From: an uncultured Myxococcales bacterium
Lineage (GTDB): Bacteria > Myxococcota > Myxococcia > Myxococcales > Myxococcaceae
Direction of reading: 5' to 3'
DNA: 64,000 nt
Assembly: GCA_937980205.1 (NCBI GenBank)
Contig: CALJKW010000025.1
Coordinates: 70,970-134,969 of the forward strand
Made by a program: the position numbers and the translations under genes. The notes beneath the pieces were generated by a model. It had not been told where the DNA came from, ran no database searches, and worked only from the letters and a program-made list of their open reading frames with translations. The number at the start of each line of letters is the position of its first letter. Position 1 is the stretch's first letter. Below, piece by piece: positions 8,889-18,439 of this stretch.

Positions 8889-9186
8889 TGTCGCCTCGGT
8901 TGAAGTGAAACGCGGGCGACTCACTCGACGCCCGCTCTTGCGGGGCGTTCGCAACGCATCCTTCGCGCCAGCACGTTGATCAGAGGGGGCGCTACCCGGT
9001 GCGATCGTCGATTTGATTTCAAATGGGACAGCACACACGGCACAGGCGCACCGCAGTGTTGTCAGGCCTTTTTCACGTAGGACACAGGCGCAGACGCCTT
9101 CGGGTTTCAGTGGGAACTTTGGTTACCAGCCGCAGACGCCTCCACGACGCACTGCGCGCAGCGGCCCGCCCGCATAGAAAAAAGCC

Positions 9187-9582
9187 ATGGCAACGGGCAG
9201 TACGTTGGAGGGGCAGACCATTCTTCTGGTCGATGACGACAAAGACGTTCGCGAGGCGATCGCCGACGCGCTGGCCCAGGCCGGCTGCGTGGTCACCACC
9301 GCGGCGAACGGCCTCGAGGCGCTCGAGCTGTTGCGCCGTGGCGCGCGACCGCACGCCATGCTCGTCGACCTCGACATGCCGCTGATGGACGGGCGGACCT
9401 TCTGCGAGACGTGCGATCGCGACTCGGAGCTGTGGCGCATTCCGCGCGTGCTGCTCACCGCGAACCCGTACGCCGCGTTCTTTCACAGCCGCGCGTGGAT
9501 GGTGCTCGCCAAGCCCGTCGACGTGAGCCGGGTCGTGGAGAGCCTCTCCACCGTGCTGGGCCCACATCGCCTCGCGGCGTGA
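9187..9582 (+). CDS. Single-domain response regulator
   Basis: A stand-alone receiver domain of 131 residues. The acidic pocket is DDD at 16-18, the phosphoacceptor is Asp61 (MLVDLDMPLMDG), the switch Thr is Thr91 (LLTANP) and the conserved Lys is Lys109 (VLAKPVD). There is no output domain, so it would act by protein contact or in a phosphorelay. No histidine kinase is adjacent. The 298-base region upstream, shared with the divergent amidase gene, presumably holds both promoters, but no clear promoter motif is visible there. Confidence 0.93.
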   Translation: MATGSTLEGQTILLVDDDKDVREAIADALAQAGCVVTTAANGLEALELLRRGARPHAMLVDLDMPLMDGRTFCETCDRDSELWRIPRVLLTANPYAAFFHSRAWMVLAKPVDVSRVVESLSTVLGPHRLAA

Positions 9583-9646
9583 TTCTTTGCGCCTTCGGGG
9601 CCCCTGGCCAACTGCCCACAAATTCCGAACGACCGTTCGAGACCGC

Positions 9647-10339
9647 TCACCACGTCAGCTCAACGAACCCCTCGCTCACGCTCACGCCGAGCTGCTTCGC
9701 GTCGCCGACGAACCACGCGCCACCGGGCGGACCCTGATCAGGAACGTGGAGCGCGCCGTTCTTCTCGCGCCGCAGCTGGCCGGTCGTAAGCGCCGCGGGG
9801 AAAATCCACACCTCGCCCCGGTCATGCGCGATGGGCTTGAGCTTCTTGAGCTTCGGCTTCTTCGACGAGGCCTCTGTGGTCAGCACGAGCCTTCGGTCTG
9901 CGAGCTCGAGCCGCACCTCACCGGGCTCAACGGGAACGAACAGCTGGCCGCCCTTCGTCGCTGCGCCCTTCTTCGTGGCCGCGAGCGCGAGCGTGAGGTC
10001 GGTCGCATTCATCAGCTCGTACCCCCAGCTGCGCGTTTCGCCCACGTACCAGAACGTGTGGTCGGGGTGCTGAGGCAGCCGCCTGGCCTCGGGGTTGGCC
10101 TTCAGAAAGTGTTTCGTGAGCTCGGCGATCACGACTTCGGCTTCGGCAGCGGTCGCGAACTCGAGCTCTTGCTTGCCCTTCTTGTTCGGCCGCAGGTGTT
10201 TTGGGAGCGTCTCGACGCCATGGCCGCCGTAGACGAGCCGCGTCTCGCCGGAGCCTCCGCTCGCACCACGCCACGCCTTCGCCGCTGTCGCGCTGGTGAT
10301 GATCAACGGACCGCCCTCGGTGCGGAAGGACATGCTCAT
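9647..10339 (-). CDS. Hypothetical protein, 230 aa
   Basis: The protein is not recognised. It begins MSMSFRTEGGPLIITS, without a signal peptide, and has mixed alpha/beta character with a Lys-rich stretch near residue 165 (SSKKPKLKKLKPIAHDRGEVWIFP) and a tail KQLGVSVSEGFVELTW. The opening GGPLII resembles some immunity-type or SMI1-like proteins only superficially, so no function is assigned. It is divergent from the terpene-cyclase fusion gene and convergent with the response regulator. Confidence 0.65.
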   Translation of the reverse strand: MSMSFRTEGGPLIITSATAAKAWRGASGGSGETRLVYGGHGVETLPKHLRPNKKGKQELEFATAAEAEVVIAELTKHFLKANPEARRLPQHPDHTFWYVGETRSWGYELMNATDLTLALAATKKGAATKGGQLFVPVEPGEVRLELADRRLVLTTEASSKKPKLKKLKPIAHDRGEVWIFPAALTTGQLRREKNGALHVPDQGPPGGAWFVGDAKQLGVSVSEGFVELTW

Positions 10340-10515
10340 TTGCGCGCAGCGTACAATGGAGCTCTCGCCGCGCAGACATCGAGATTCGGCGACACGTGCA
10401 ACAGCACTGCGTGTTCTGCGTCATCGGCGACTGGCTCTTCATCGGAGCGCGCCCCGCTCGAAGCACATCTTCAGCTTTCGCGATTTTGCGCTTTGGCAGG
10501 GAAGGACGAGGCTTC

Positions 10516-13500
10516 ATGCTCCCGGGCATGGCCCCGCCCGACGTCGCTCGCGTCCGCCGTGCCCTCGACAAAGCCCATCGCATGCTCTGGCAGACCCAGA
10601 AGCCCGACGGCTCCTGGGACATGCCGGGAGACTTGGGGCCCTGGGTCACCGCGCAGGTCACCATCGCGCTGAAGTACGTCGGAGCGCTGAGCGACGAAGA
10701 CGCCGCCGACACCGGCCGCTGGCTGCGCGGGCAGCAGCGCCGGAGCGGCTCGTTTCCCCTGCACCCCTTCGCGAACAAGGGAGAGATCGGCTCGACCGCC
10801 TGCTGCTGGGCCGCGCTGCACGTCTGCGGCGGCGCCGAGAACGTCGCGGCCGCCGCGGCAGCGAAGCGGTGGATCGACGCGAACGGCGGAATCAAGGCCG
10901 TCATCGACCGCCAGAACTACGGCGACCTCGCGCCGCTGTTCGTCGCCATCGCCGGCCTGCTCGACCCGCACAAGCTCACGTGCCCCATCTCGGCGCCGGT
11001 GCTCATCGACCCGGTGAAGCGGTTCCTCGCGAAGCGCTTCCACGGCGGCGTCTTCATGGCGGCGCTCGAGCTCGAGGTCATCATCCGCACCCTGCGCGGC
11101 GGCTTCCTGCAGAACGCGCTCAAGCGCATCGTCGCGAAGGGCTGCATCGAGGAGATGGCCGAGTTCCAGAACCAGAACGGCAGCTGGAACGACAGCGCCG
11201 TCATCAGCGTCGGCGTGCTGCCGGCGCTCAAAGCCGCGGGCCTCACGCTCAACGACCCGCAGCTCGCGCGCGGCGTGCAGTGGATGCTCGCGCAGCGCAA
11301 GCGCGACGACAAAGGGCTGCACTACGACGGCTTCGGCACCGAGGTGTGGTCGACCGCGTTCGACCTGCGCGCGCTGATGGCGAGCGGCGTGCCCGCCTCG
11401 GACGTCGACGTGCAGCGCGCCTTAGGTTGGCTCTGCGACGCGCAGCTCACCATTCCGATGCCGGCCATCGACAACCGCCAGCCCGGCGCGCAGCTCGACG
11501 GCGGCTGGGCGTTCCAGCGCACGAACCACACGCTGCCCGACTCGGACGACGCGGGCGTCGTGCTCACCGCGCTCGGCCAGGCGCTCGCGCAGGGGGGCCT
11601 GGAGCCCGCGCTCGAGGCGAAGATTCGTCGCAGCGTCGCGCACGGTCAGAGCTGGGTCTTCGGCATGCAGAACCCCGACGGCGGCTGGTCGGCGTTCGTG
11701 TGGGGTCTGCCGGGGAAGAAGCCCGGGCCCATCATGAAGGACCCGCGGCGCATGAACATGATGAACCCGTTCGACCTCATCAGCCTGTACCTCGACCCTG
11801 CGGGCAATGCGGGAGACCCCTCGACCGAGGACCTCACCTCGCGCGTGCTGCACGGCCTCGGTCACACCGGCTACAACATCTCCGACCCGCGCATCGCGAA
11901 GGCGGTCGAGTTCCTGCGCGTGCAGCAGTGCGACAGCGGCGCGTGGTGGGGCCGCTGGGTGGTGAACTACCTCTCGTCGACCGCGTTCGTGCTGATGGGC
12001 CTCAAGGCCGTCGGCGCCAACCTGGAGGAGGCGTGGATTCAGAGGGCCATTCGCTGGATGAAGTCGCGCCAGAACCCGGACGGCGGCTACGGCGAAGGGC
12101 CGAAGTCCTACGCCGACGAGGCGTGGGCGGGGAAGGGGCGCTCGCTGCCTCCGCTCACCGCGCTGGTCGTGCAGGCGCTCATCGACGTCGGAGAGGGCGG
12201 CAGCCCCGAGTGCGAGAAGGCCGTCGAGTACCTGCTGAAGTCCCAGAGCGCGGACGGCTCGTTCCCGAACGGCAAGTACCTGCACACCAACATCCCGCCC
12301 GAGACGTTCTACCTCTACCCCGAGGCCGCGAAGTTCTACCCCATCGAGGCGCTCGGCAAGTACGAGCAGTACCTCGCGAAGCCGACGCCTCCGCGCGAAG
12401 AGCGCTGGGGCGACCCGCAGCTCGACGCCGCGCGCAAGCGGCAGGACCCCGTCGCCGACGCCGTGGTGAAGGCCGTCATCGACGGCGGCCACGTCAAAGA
12501 GGTCAACGAGCTGTTGATGATGATTCTGCGCACGGACGACCCGATTCCGCGCGCGCTGCCGGACCTCGCGAAGAAGTACTTCACCGACCACGAGGCGCTG
12601 CCGGCCTGGGCCGACCAGACGAAGATGGCCGCCGCGCAGCGGCTGTTCACGCGCGCCGGCTGGGAGATCGCCGCCGCGCTCTTCTGCTCTTCGCTGCCGC
12701 AGGCGTACGCCGCCGCGAAGGGGGCCCGCGTCATCGACGCGACGCACGCGCTCACCAAGAACACCAGGCAGCGCATCTTCGAGACCGCGCAGTTCTTGTT
12801 CGACGCCATCGACGAGAAGGCGCTCGACCCGGGGCAGCGCGGCGTGCGCACCATTCAGAAGGTGCGGCTGATGCACGCGGCGGTGCGGCACTACATCCGC
12901 ACCTCGCCGGACGTGAAGTGGGACGAGGCCGAGCTCGGCGCTCCCATCAACCAGGAGGACCTCGTCGGCACGCTGATGACGTTCTCCATCGTGGTGCTCG
13001 AGGGGCTCGAGAAGCTCGGCGTCGACGTGACGCCGGCTGAAGGAGAGGCGTGGCTGCACTACTGGAAGGTGGTGGGCCACCTGCTCGGGCTCGAAGAGGG
13101 GCTGATGCCGCGCGACGTGCCGGACGGGCAGCTCTTGATGGACGCGATTCGCGATCGCCAGTGGGCGCAGTCTCCGCAGGGGAAGCGGCTGATCAAGCCG
13201 CTCATCGCCATGATGGAGGGCTACTTCATCGGCAAGACGTTCGACGGAGTGCCGACGGCGCTGGTGCGCTTCCTCGCCGGAGACCACTGCGGCGACATCC
13301 TCGGGCTGCCCGACGCCGACTGGACGCGCGCGCTCGTCGATGGCGCCGCGTTCCTGCGCGAGGCCTTCGACGACGACGACGTGAACGACCCGGCCTCACG
13401 CATCTTCGCGAAGCTGACGCACGAGATGATGGAGTTCGTGGTGCTGCAGCAGCGCGGCTGGAAGCAGGCGCAGTTCAGAATTCCGCGCAGCCTGCGTGAC

Positions 13501-13533
13501 ACCATCGACCCCAAGAAGCTACAGGGCCGGTAG
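10516..13533 (+). CDS. Fusion: class II terpene cyclase (SHC-like) + latex-clearing/MpaB-type heme oxygenase
   Basis: A 1005-residue protein with two enzymes. Residues about 10-620 are squalene-hopene-cyclase-like: QW-type repeats (QNQNGSWND, QNPDGGWSAF, CDSGAWWGRWVVNYL, QNPDGGYGEG, QSADGSFPNG) and the catalytic acid motif DSDD at 342-345. Residues about 690-990 match the DUF2236/MpaB/latex-clearing-protein family (LFCSSLPQAYAAAKGARV, PINQEDLVGTLMTFS). Arg753, Thr757 and His787 reproduce the spacing of the Lcp heme-site residues Arg164, Thr168 and His198 that I recall. The first domain should cyclise an isoprenoid by protonation; the second should cleave or oxidise an isoprenoid. The ATG at 10516 follows a GGAAGGA-like site; the open frame extends to 10396. 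No signal peptide is seen. Substrate is unknown. Confidence 0.9.
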   Translation: MLPGMAPPDVARVRRALDKAHRMLWQTQKPDGSWDMPGDLGPWVTAQVTIALKYVGALSDEDAADTGRWLRGQQRRSGSFPLHPFANKGEIGSTACCWAALHVCGGAENVAAAAAAKRWIDANGGIKAVIDRQNYGDLAPLFVAIAGLLDPHKLTCPISAPVLIDPVKRFLAKRFHGGVFMAALELEVIIRTLRGGFLQNALKRIVAKGCIEEMAEFQNQNGSWNDSAVISVGVLPALKAAGLTLNDPQLARGVQWMLAQRKRDDKGLHYDGFGTEVWSTAFDLRALMASGVPASDVDVQRALGWLCDAQLTIPMPAIDNRQPGAQLDGGWAFQRTNHTLPDSDDAGVVLTALGQALAQGGLEPALEAKIRRSVAHGQSWVFGMQNPDGGWSAFVWGLPGKKPGPIMKDPRRMNMMNPFDLISLYLDPAGNAGDPSTEDLTSRVLHGLGHTGYNISDPRIAKAVEFLRVQQCDSGAWWGRWVVNYLSSTAFVLMGLKAVGANLEEAWIQRAIRWMKSRQNPDGGYGEGPKSYADEAWAGKGRSLPPLTALVVQALIDVGEGGSPECEKAVEYLLKSQSADGSFPNGKYLHTNIPPETFYLYPEAAKFYPIEALGKYEQYLAKPTPPREERWGDPQLDAARKRQDPVADAVVKAVIDGGHVKEVNELLMMILRTDDPIPRALPDLAKKYFTDHEALPAWADQTKMAAAQRLFTRAGWEIAAALFCSSLPQAYAAAKGARVIDATHALTKNTRQRIFETAQFLFDAIDEKALDPGQRGVRTIQKVRLMHAAVRHYIRTSPDVKWDEAELGAPINQEDLVGTLMTFSIVVLEGLEKLGVDVTPAEGEAWLHYWKVVGHLLGLEEGLMPRDVPDGQLLMDAIRDRQWAQSPQGKRLIKPLIAMMEGYFIGKTFDGVPTALVRFLAGDHCGDILGLPDADWTRALVDGAAFLREAFDDDDVNDPASRIFAKLTHEMMEFVVLQQRGWKQAQFRIPRSLRDTIDPKKLQGR

Positions 13534-13534
13534 C

Positions 13535-13837
13535 TTGGACCCTCAGCGCAAAGCGCCGCGTTGGAACCGGCGGCTGGTCTTCACTGCCGACGAAGGCTTC
13601 AAGGGCGACGTGCTCGACCTCTCGGCGGTCGGCCTTCGCCTGCGCGTGAGGGGCGGCACCGTCGAGGCGAGCTCCCGGTTGCTCGGCGGAGCGCTCACGT
13701 TCGAGGACGGGCGCCAGGTGCGCATCAAGGTGCGCGTCGCGCGCGCCGAGGTCATCGGTGAGTACGAGGAGCTGGGCCTCGAGATCGCCGAGGCCGACAA
13801 GTCGTTCTTCGACGCGCTGCCCGAGCTGAAGCCGTAG
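13535..13837 (+). CDS. PilZ-domain protein
   Basis: A small protein of about 100 residues with PilZ hallmarks: basic residues near the start (RWNRR), then DLSAVGLRLRV, which fits the (D/N)xSxxG c-di-GMP-binding motif, and a C-terminal strand EELGLEIAEADKSFF. The start is uncertain: TTG at 13535 lies two bases after the fusion gene stop, while a GTG at 13496 would overlap that gene by 38 bases. Co-transcription with the terpene-cyclase fusion is likely. Binding of cyclic di-GMP is inferred from the motif. Confidence 0.75.
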   Translation: MDPQRKAPRWNRRLVFTADEGFKGDVLDLSAVGLRLRVRGGTVEASSRLLGGALTFEDGRQVRIKVRVARAEVIGEYEELGLEIAEADKSFFDALPELKP

Positions 13838-14001
13838 CGCGACGCGACCCGAGGTGCCGCGCTGCTCGCGTACCTCGAGACACGCTGACGCACTCGGTGC
13901 GCGGCTCGCGTACATCCGAGAACTCGCGCCACGGCCCCGATTGAATACGTTACGCCCGAACACGTTGTTGGCCCGACCGGCCGGCGCGTCGAGGGGCACC
14001 T

Positions 14002-16248
14002 ATGACTTCGCAGTGGTCCGTTGGCATGACCTGGGCAGCGCTGCTGATGGCCGCCGTGCTCGGCGTCGCGTGCGCCGGGTGTGACACCCCCGTCGATCCC
14101 GGGATGGATGGCGGCGGCGGGAGTGGTGGCTCACAGGGAGCCGGCGGCGGCACCGGCGGAACGACCGGCGGCCCCGGCTTCGCGTCGCAGATCTCCTCCG
14201 GCACCCTTCACACCTGCGAGCTGCGCACCGACGACTCGATCTGGTGCTGGGGGTGGGGCAACCAGGGGCAGCTCGGGTCCTTCGAGACCAACCCGCAGAT
14301 CGAGACCGGCGTGCCCACCCGGGTCCCCTCGGCGGAGGCCTGGAAGCAGGTCAGCGCGGGCGGCCCGAGCACCTGCGCGGTGGCGCGGGATGGCACGCTG
14401 TGGTGCTGGGGGATGTGGGGCGACGCCCAGGTGCTGGTGACCCGCCCGCAGCAGATCGGCAGCGACACCAACTGGGCCTTCGTCTCGAGCGGCGGAGGGG
14501 CGACGTCCCGCGGGTTCGCATGCGGACTGCGGACCGACGGGACCCTCTCGTGCTTCGGCGCGGGCATGCGGGGTCAGCTGGGCAGCAACGTGACGGCCGC
14601 CGACGGCACCTTCACCGTGGGCACGCCCGGCGAGTGGGCGCAGGTCGACGCGGCGGGAGCGTTCGCGTGCGGCGTCAAGAAGGACGGGTCGCTGTGGTGC
14701 TGGGGCGCGAGCACCGCCTTCGTCAGCGCGGATGGCGGCTTCGGCAGCGACATCCCCGTTCGGATCGGAACCGCCTCGGACTGGAAGCTGATCGCCGCCG
14801 GGGAAACGTCCGCATGCGGGCTCAAGACCAGCGGCTCGCTCTGGTGCTGGGCGTTCTCACCGGTCGTCTTCAACGGCATGCCCACGGAGATCGCCCCGGG
14901 CGAGGTGTTCGAATCGCTCGACGTCAACACCCACCTGTGCGCGGTGAAGCCGGACGGAACGGCGTGGTGCATCGGCAACAACAACTTCGGTCAGGTCGGC
15001 GATGGCGTGGCCGGGACCAGGGTCCAGTTCTCGCAGGTCGGTGCCGCGTCCGATTGGGCAGGGATCTCCACGGGCGGCGCTCACACCTGCGGCGTTCGGG
15101 ACGACGGGACGCGGTGGTGCTGGGGCCAGAACGGCCAGGGGCAGCTCGGCCTGGGGATGGTCGGCAGCAAGCGCACGCCGGTCGAGGTGCGGGAGGCGGG
15201 CCCCTGGTCGACGGCCGCCGCCGGTGACCTGGAGGCCGCGTGCGCAGTGAAGGCCGACGGCTCGCTCTGGTGCTGGGGGCTGCAAGCGGGTTCGCAGAGC
15301 GCCTTCGGATCGCGCGCGCGGACGCCGGCGCGGATCGGCGTCGATTCGAACTGGGCTCGGGTGGACGTGGGGCATTCGCACCGCTGCGCCCTTCGCTCGG
15401 ACCAGACCCTGTGGTGCTGGGGCCTGAGCAACAGCGGCGCGCTCGGGGTCGGCGCCGACAACGTCCGGGCGGACCCCACGCAGCTCGGAGCCGAGGCGTG
15501 GAGCCGCTTCGCGACGGGCAGGGAGCATACGTGCGGCGTCCGTGCGAACGGCACGCTGTGGTGCTGGGGGAACAACCGTGACGGCCAGGTCGGCGACGGC
15601 ACGTCGATGGACCGCCGCACGCCGACGCAGGTCGGGACGGACACGGATTGGGCCGAGGTGACCAGCGGCGGCGATCACAACTGCGCGCTGAAGACGAACG
15701 GCTCCGCGTTCTGCTGGGGGGACAACTCGGATGGCCAGTCCGGCGCCGAGCTCGCCACGTCCGAGCTGACCGCACCCGGAGCAATTCCCGGCGGCGCGGT
15801 GTGGCGTCAGCTCTCCGCGGGCGACCAGCACACCTGCGGCACGCGCACCGACGGCTCGCTGTGGTGCTGGGGCGACAACGGGCAGCGGAGGCTGGGCGTG
15901 GAGCTGTCCGGCAGCACGAACACCCCGACGCGCGTCGGCACGGCCAGCGACTGGGTGCAGGTCGCGAGCGGCGACACCTTCACCTGCGCGACGAAGACGG
16001 ACAAGTCGGTCTGGTGCTGGGGCTCGAACATCCACGGTGAGGCGGGAACCGGGCTGTCGCTGATCGCCGCGTCGCAGGTGCCGCCCACCCGCGTCGCGTC
16101 CGACGTCGCGTTCGAGTTCGTCTCCGCCGGCGCGGCCTTCGCGCTGGCGCGGGCCAGCGACGGCCGGCTGTTCTCCTGGGGCCGGAACTCGTCCGGTCAG
16201 CTCGGCGACGGCGACGCCTGGCGCGAGCTGCCCGTGAAGCTGCACTGA
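14002..16248 (+). CDS. RCC1-repeat surface lipoprotein, 748 aa
   Basis: The N-terminus is a lipoprotein signal (WAALLMAAVLGVACAGC, acceptor Cys about residue 27), followed by a Gly/Ser/Thr-rich spacer (GGGGSGGSQGAGGGTGG). The rest is about 14 repeats of roughly 50 residues with the core HTCxxxxDGSLWCWGxNxxGQLG, the RCC1/BLIP-II beta-propeller pattern. This many blades suggests two seven-bladed propellers. The protein is probably displayed on the outer membrane for protein binding. The ATG is preceded by GAGGGG at good spacing. The short gap upstream holds no recognisable gene. Confidence 0.88.
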   Translation: MTSQWSVGMTWAALLMAAVLGVACAGCDTPVDPGMDGGGGSGGSQGAGGGTGGTTGGPGFASQISSGTLHTCELRTDDSIWCWGWGNQGQLGSFETNPQIETGVPTRVPSAEAWKQVSAGGPSTCAVARDGTLWCWGMWGDAQVLVTRPQQIGSDTNWAFVSSGGGATSRGFACGLRTDGTLSCFGAGMRGQLGSNVTAADGTFTVGTPGEWAQVDAAGAFACGVKKDGSLWCWGASTAFVSADGGFGSDIPVRIGTASDWKLIAAGETSACGLKTSGSLWCWAFSPVVFNGMPTEIAPGEVFESLDVNTHLCAVKPDGTAWCIGNNNFGQVGDGVAGTRVQFSQVGAASDWAGISTGGAHTCGVRDDGTRWCWGQNGQGQLGLGMVGSKRTPVEVREAGPWSTAAAGDLEAACAVKADGSLWCWGLQAGSQSAFGSRARTPARIGVDSNWARVDVGHSHRCALRSDQTLWCWGLSNSGALGVGADNVRADPTQLGAEAWSRFATGREHTCGVRANGTLWCWGNNRDGQVGDGTSMDRRTPTQVGTDTDWAEVTSGGDHNCALKTNGSAFCWGDNSDGQSGAELATSELTAPGAIPGGAVWRQLSAGDQHTCGTRTDGSLWCWGDNGQRRLGVELSGSTNTPTRVGTASDWVQVASGDTFTCATKTDKSVWCWGSNIHGEAGTGLSLIAASQVPPTRVASDVAFEFVSAGAAFALARASDGRLFSWGRNSSGQLGDGDAWRELPVKLH

Positions 16249-16325
16249 ACCGGGGCGGTGCTCGTCTCAGCGCGCGAACCGCGACCTTCAGGCGCAGTTC
16301 TGGTACGCACCAGCCCGCGCCAAAG

Positions 16326-17939
16326 ATGGACAGCTTCTTCAGCCGCTTCAGCCTCCGCACCCAGGCCGCGCTGGCCGTCGTTCTCCCGTGCGTGGTCGTC
16401 GCCGCGTTCGCGTCCGTCTACTTCCCGCGGCGCTTGAACGAGCAGGCGGCGCGCGCGCTCGAGCAGCAGATCGAGTCCGTCGGCCGCCTCGCGGTGGCCA
16501 ACGCCGCGCCGACGATGCGCCTCATCCGCGACGGCCTCGCCAACCCCGAAGAGCTCAAGACCGTCTTCGACGGCGTCCGCGCCTCGGGCAACGTCGAGTC
16601 GATGGGCGCGCTCGTGGTCAGCGCCGAGACCATCAAGAAGGAGGGCGAGCGCCGCTTCGTCGACATCGTCGCCGGCGAGAAGAAGGTGATGATGGAGGGC
16701 GACCTGAAGCCCGGCCGCTACTCCGTCCCCGCCGCCGGCACCTGCGAGATCGACCGCGGCCAGGGCCTCACCGTCCGCTGCTCGCAGAAGGACCAGGACT
16801 ACGAGGCGCTGATGGTCATCTCGGTCTCTCTGCGCCAGCTGCAGGAGGCCGAGCGCGAGAACCAGACCGTCGGCCTCTGGGTGCTGCTCGTCGCGATCGG
16901 CGTCGGCCTCACGCTCGCGTTCGTCTTCTCCGGAGCCCTCGCCGGCCCGATGGGCGTCGTCACCCGCGTCGCCCGCGAGGTCGCCGCCGGCGACGTCACC
17001 GTCCCGCAGGTCACCGTCGGAGGCGTCGGCGAGGTCCGCAGCATGGCCTCGTCCGTCAACGAGATGCTCGCGTCGCTGCGCGGCCTCGTCACGCAGATGG
17101 TCTCGCTGTCCGAGCGGCTCACCGGCGCCGCGAAGGGCCTGCAGGCCGCGAGCGCCGATCAAGAGCACGTGACGTCGCAGCAGTCCGCCTACGCGCAGCA
17201 GATCGCCGCCACGTTCGAAGAGCTCAGCCGGACGGCAGAGATGATCACCGCCTCCACCGACGTCGTCGAGCAGGCCGCCATCCGCACCGCCTCCGCGGTC
17301 GACGAGGCCCGCGCCGTCGTCAGCGAGATGGTCGGCGGCATCAGCGAGATTCGCCGCGAGTCGAAAGAGGTCGCGGACTCCATCGGCAAGCTCAACGTCG
17401 ACCTGCAGCAGGTCTCGCGCATCGCCCAGGTCATCAAGCAGGTCGCCGATCGGTCGGACCTGCTCGCGCTCAACGCCGCGCTCGAGGGCACCAAGGCCGG
17501 AGAGGTCGGCCGCGGCTTCAGCCTCGTCGCCGCCGAGATGCGCAAGCTCGCCGAGAACGTGGCCGGCTCGGCGCGCGACATCGGCCGCCTCGTCGAGAGC
17601 GTGCAGCAGTCCGGCGACCAGGCCGTGAACAAGGCGCGCGAGGGCGTCACCGCGAGCGACAAGGGCGTGCAGGTGGCCGAGCGCGCGTCGACCGTGTTCG
17701 AGCAGATCGTCGAGCTCTCGCGCGGCACGAAAGAAGCGGCGCAGCAGATCTCCGTCGCGACGCGGCAGCAGCGCCAGTCGAGCGAGCAGGCCGTCCAGGG
17801 CGCGCGCAACGTCGCCGACCTCGTGAAGCAGGGCGTCGATGCCACCGGGCGCACCACGCGCATCGCGCAGGACCTGCAGCAGGCCGTCGCGGCGCTCACC
17901 GAGGTGACGCGCCGGTTCAAGGTCGAGCGCAGGGACTGA
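16326..17939 (+). CDS. Methyl-accepting chemotaxis-like receptor
   Basis: The protein has two membrane helices (about 13-33 and 181-204) flanking a periplasmic sensor region of about 145 residues, then a HAMP domain (GVVTRVAREVAAGDV onward) and a long coiled-coil signalling domain. The hairpin tip near 375-398 reads DLLALNAALEGTKAGEVGRG, close to the universal MCP tip sequence that binds CheA/CheW. The sensor region is unlike named families. No che genes are nearby, so it probably feeds a remote chemosensory array. The C-terminus lacks a CheR-docking pentapeptide. Confidence 0.93.
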   Translation: MDSFFSRFSLRTQAALAVVLPCVVVAAFASVYFPRRLNEQAARALEQQIESVGRLAVANAAPTMRLIRDGLANPEELKTVFDGVRASGNVESMGALVVSAETIKKEGERRFVDIVAGEKKVMMEGDLKPGRYSVPAAGTCEIDRGQGLTVRCSQKDQDYEALMVISVSLRQLQEAERENQTVGLWVLLVAIGVGLTLAFVFSGALAGPMGVVTRVAREVAAGDVTVPQVTVGGVGEVRSMASSVNEMLASLRGLVTQMVSLSERLTGAAKGLQAASADQEHVTSQQSAYAQQIAATFEELSRTAEMITASTDVVEQAAIRTASAVDEARAVVSEMVGGISEIRRESKEVADSIGKLNVDLQQVSRIAQVIKQVADRSDLLALNAALEGTKAGEVGRGFSLVAAEMRKLAENVAGSARDIGRLVESVQQSGDQAVNKAREGVTASDKGVQVAERASTVFEQIVELSRGTKEAAQQISVATRQQRQSSEQAVQGARNVADLVKQGVDATGRTTRIAQDLQQAVAALTEVTRRFKVERRD

Positions 17940-17964
17940 AGAGACGAAGGTCGTAAGCGCCTCC

Positions 17965-18070
17965 GTTCACCCTGAGCGGAGCTGCCCGAAGGGCAGCGCA
18001 GTCGAAGGGGGCCCGTAGCCGACGCGCGGCCCGCTTCGACTTCGGCCTGCGGCCTCCGCTCAGCGTGAGC
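17965..18070. repeat. Dispersed palindromic repeat, inverted pair (copy 1)
   Basis: Two inverted units face each other: GTTCACCCTGAGCGGAG...GCAGTCGAAG (about 17965-18007) and GCTTCGACT...CCGCTCAGCGTGAGC (about 18032-18070). Each unit also holds an inner hairpin (CTGCCCGAAGGGCAG in the first). The same unit recurs at 21187, 45419, 48101 and 60704. It resembles REP/BIME-type extragenic palindromes known in other bacteria. It lies between the receptor gene and a convergent small lipoprotein gene and may also act as a terminator. Confidence 0.8.
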
Positions 18071-18091
18071 GGCGCAGGGTTCGGACCGTCG

Positions 18092-18370
18092 TCAGTACCC
18101 CAGCCCCCAGAAGTGAAAGAGCGTCCCGTCGTGCACCTCGACCTCGACGGCCTTGTCGCCGCACCTCACGCGGTGCTTGCCCGGCTTCACCGGCGCGGGA
18201 ACCCCCTTCGGAGCCGGCCACGGCGCGTCGTCGACGACGACCTCGGGGCAGTCGGCGTCGATCTCCAGCAGCGTGCCGCCGTCGGGTGCGCGCTCCTCGG
18301 TGCTCGCGGGCCTTGCGGGCTGCTTGCAGGCGAGCAGCGCAAGACACGCGGCCATCATCATGGCTCTCAT
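18092..18370 (-). CDS. Small lipoprotein, 92 aa
   Basis: A classic lipoprotein signal (MRAMMMAACLALLAC) puts the lipidated Cys at residue 15. The mature part is short: a Ser/Thr/Glu spacer, an acidic strand (LLEIDADCPEVVVDDAPW), a Pro/Lys segment and a final beta strand pair (KHRVRCGDKAVEVEVHDG). The lysine-rich PGKHRV part resembles one blade of PEGA-like domains, but it is too short to call. ATG at 18361 is an alternative start. It is divergent from the beta-barrel protein gene next door. Confidence 0.7.
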   Translation of the reverse strand: MRAMMMAACLALLACKQPARPASTEERAPDGGTLLEIDADCPEVVVDDAPWPAPKGVPAPVKPGKHRVRCGDKAVEVEVHDGTLFHFWGLGY

Positions 18371-18439
18371 CGAAGAGCGGTGTTAGCACCAGCGGTGCCT
18401 GGCCGGATGCACGCCGTGCAATCGTCTACCCTTCGAAGA

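Noticed and set aside
9647..10339. Immunity-protein (Imm21-like) call from GGPLII near the N-terminus.
   Set aside because: Only a few residues match and the rest does not follow the family pattern.
13838..14001. Small gene between the PilZ gene and the RCC1 lipoprotein.
   Set aside because: No frame has a start with ribosome site plus sensible composition; treated as leader.
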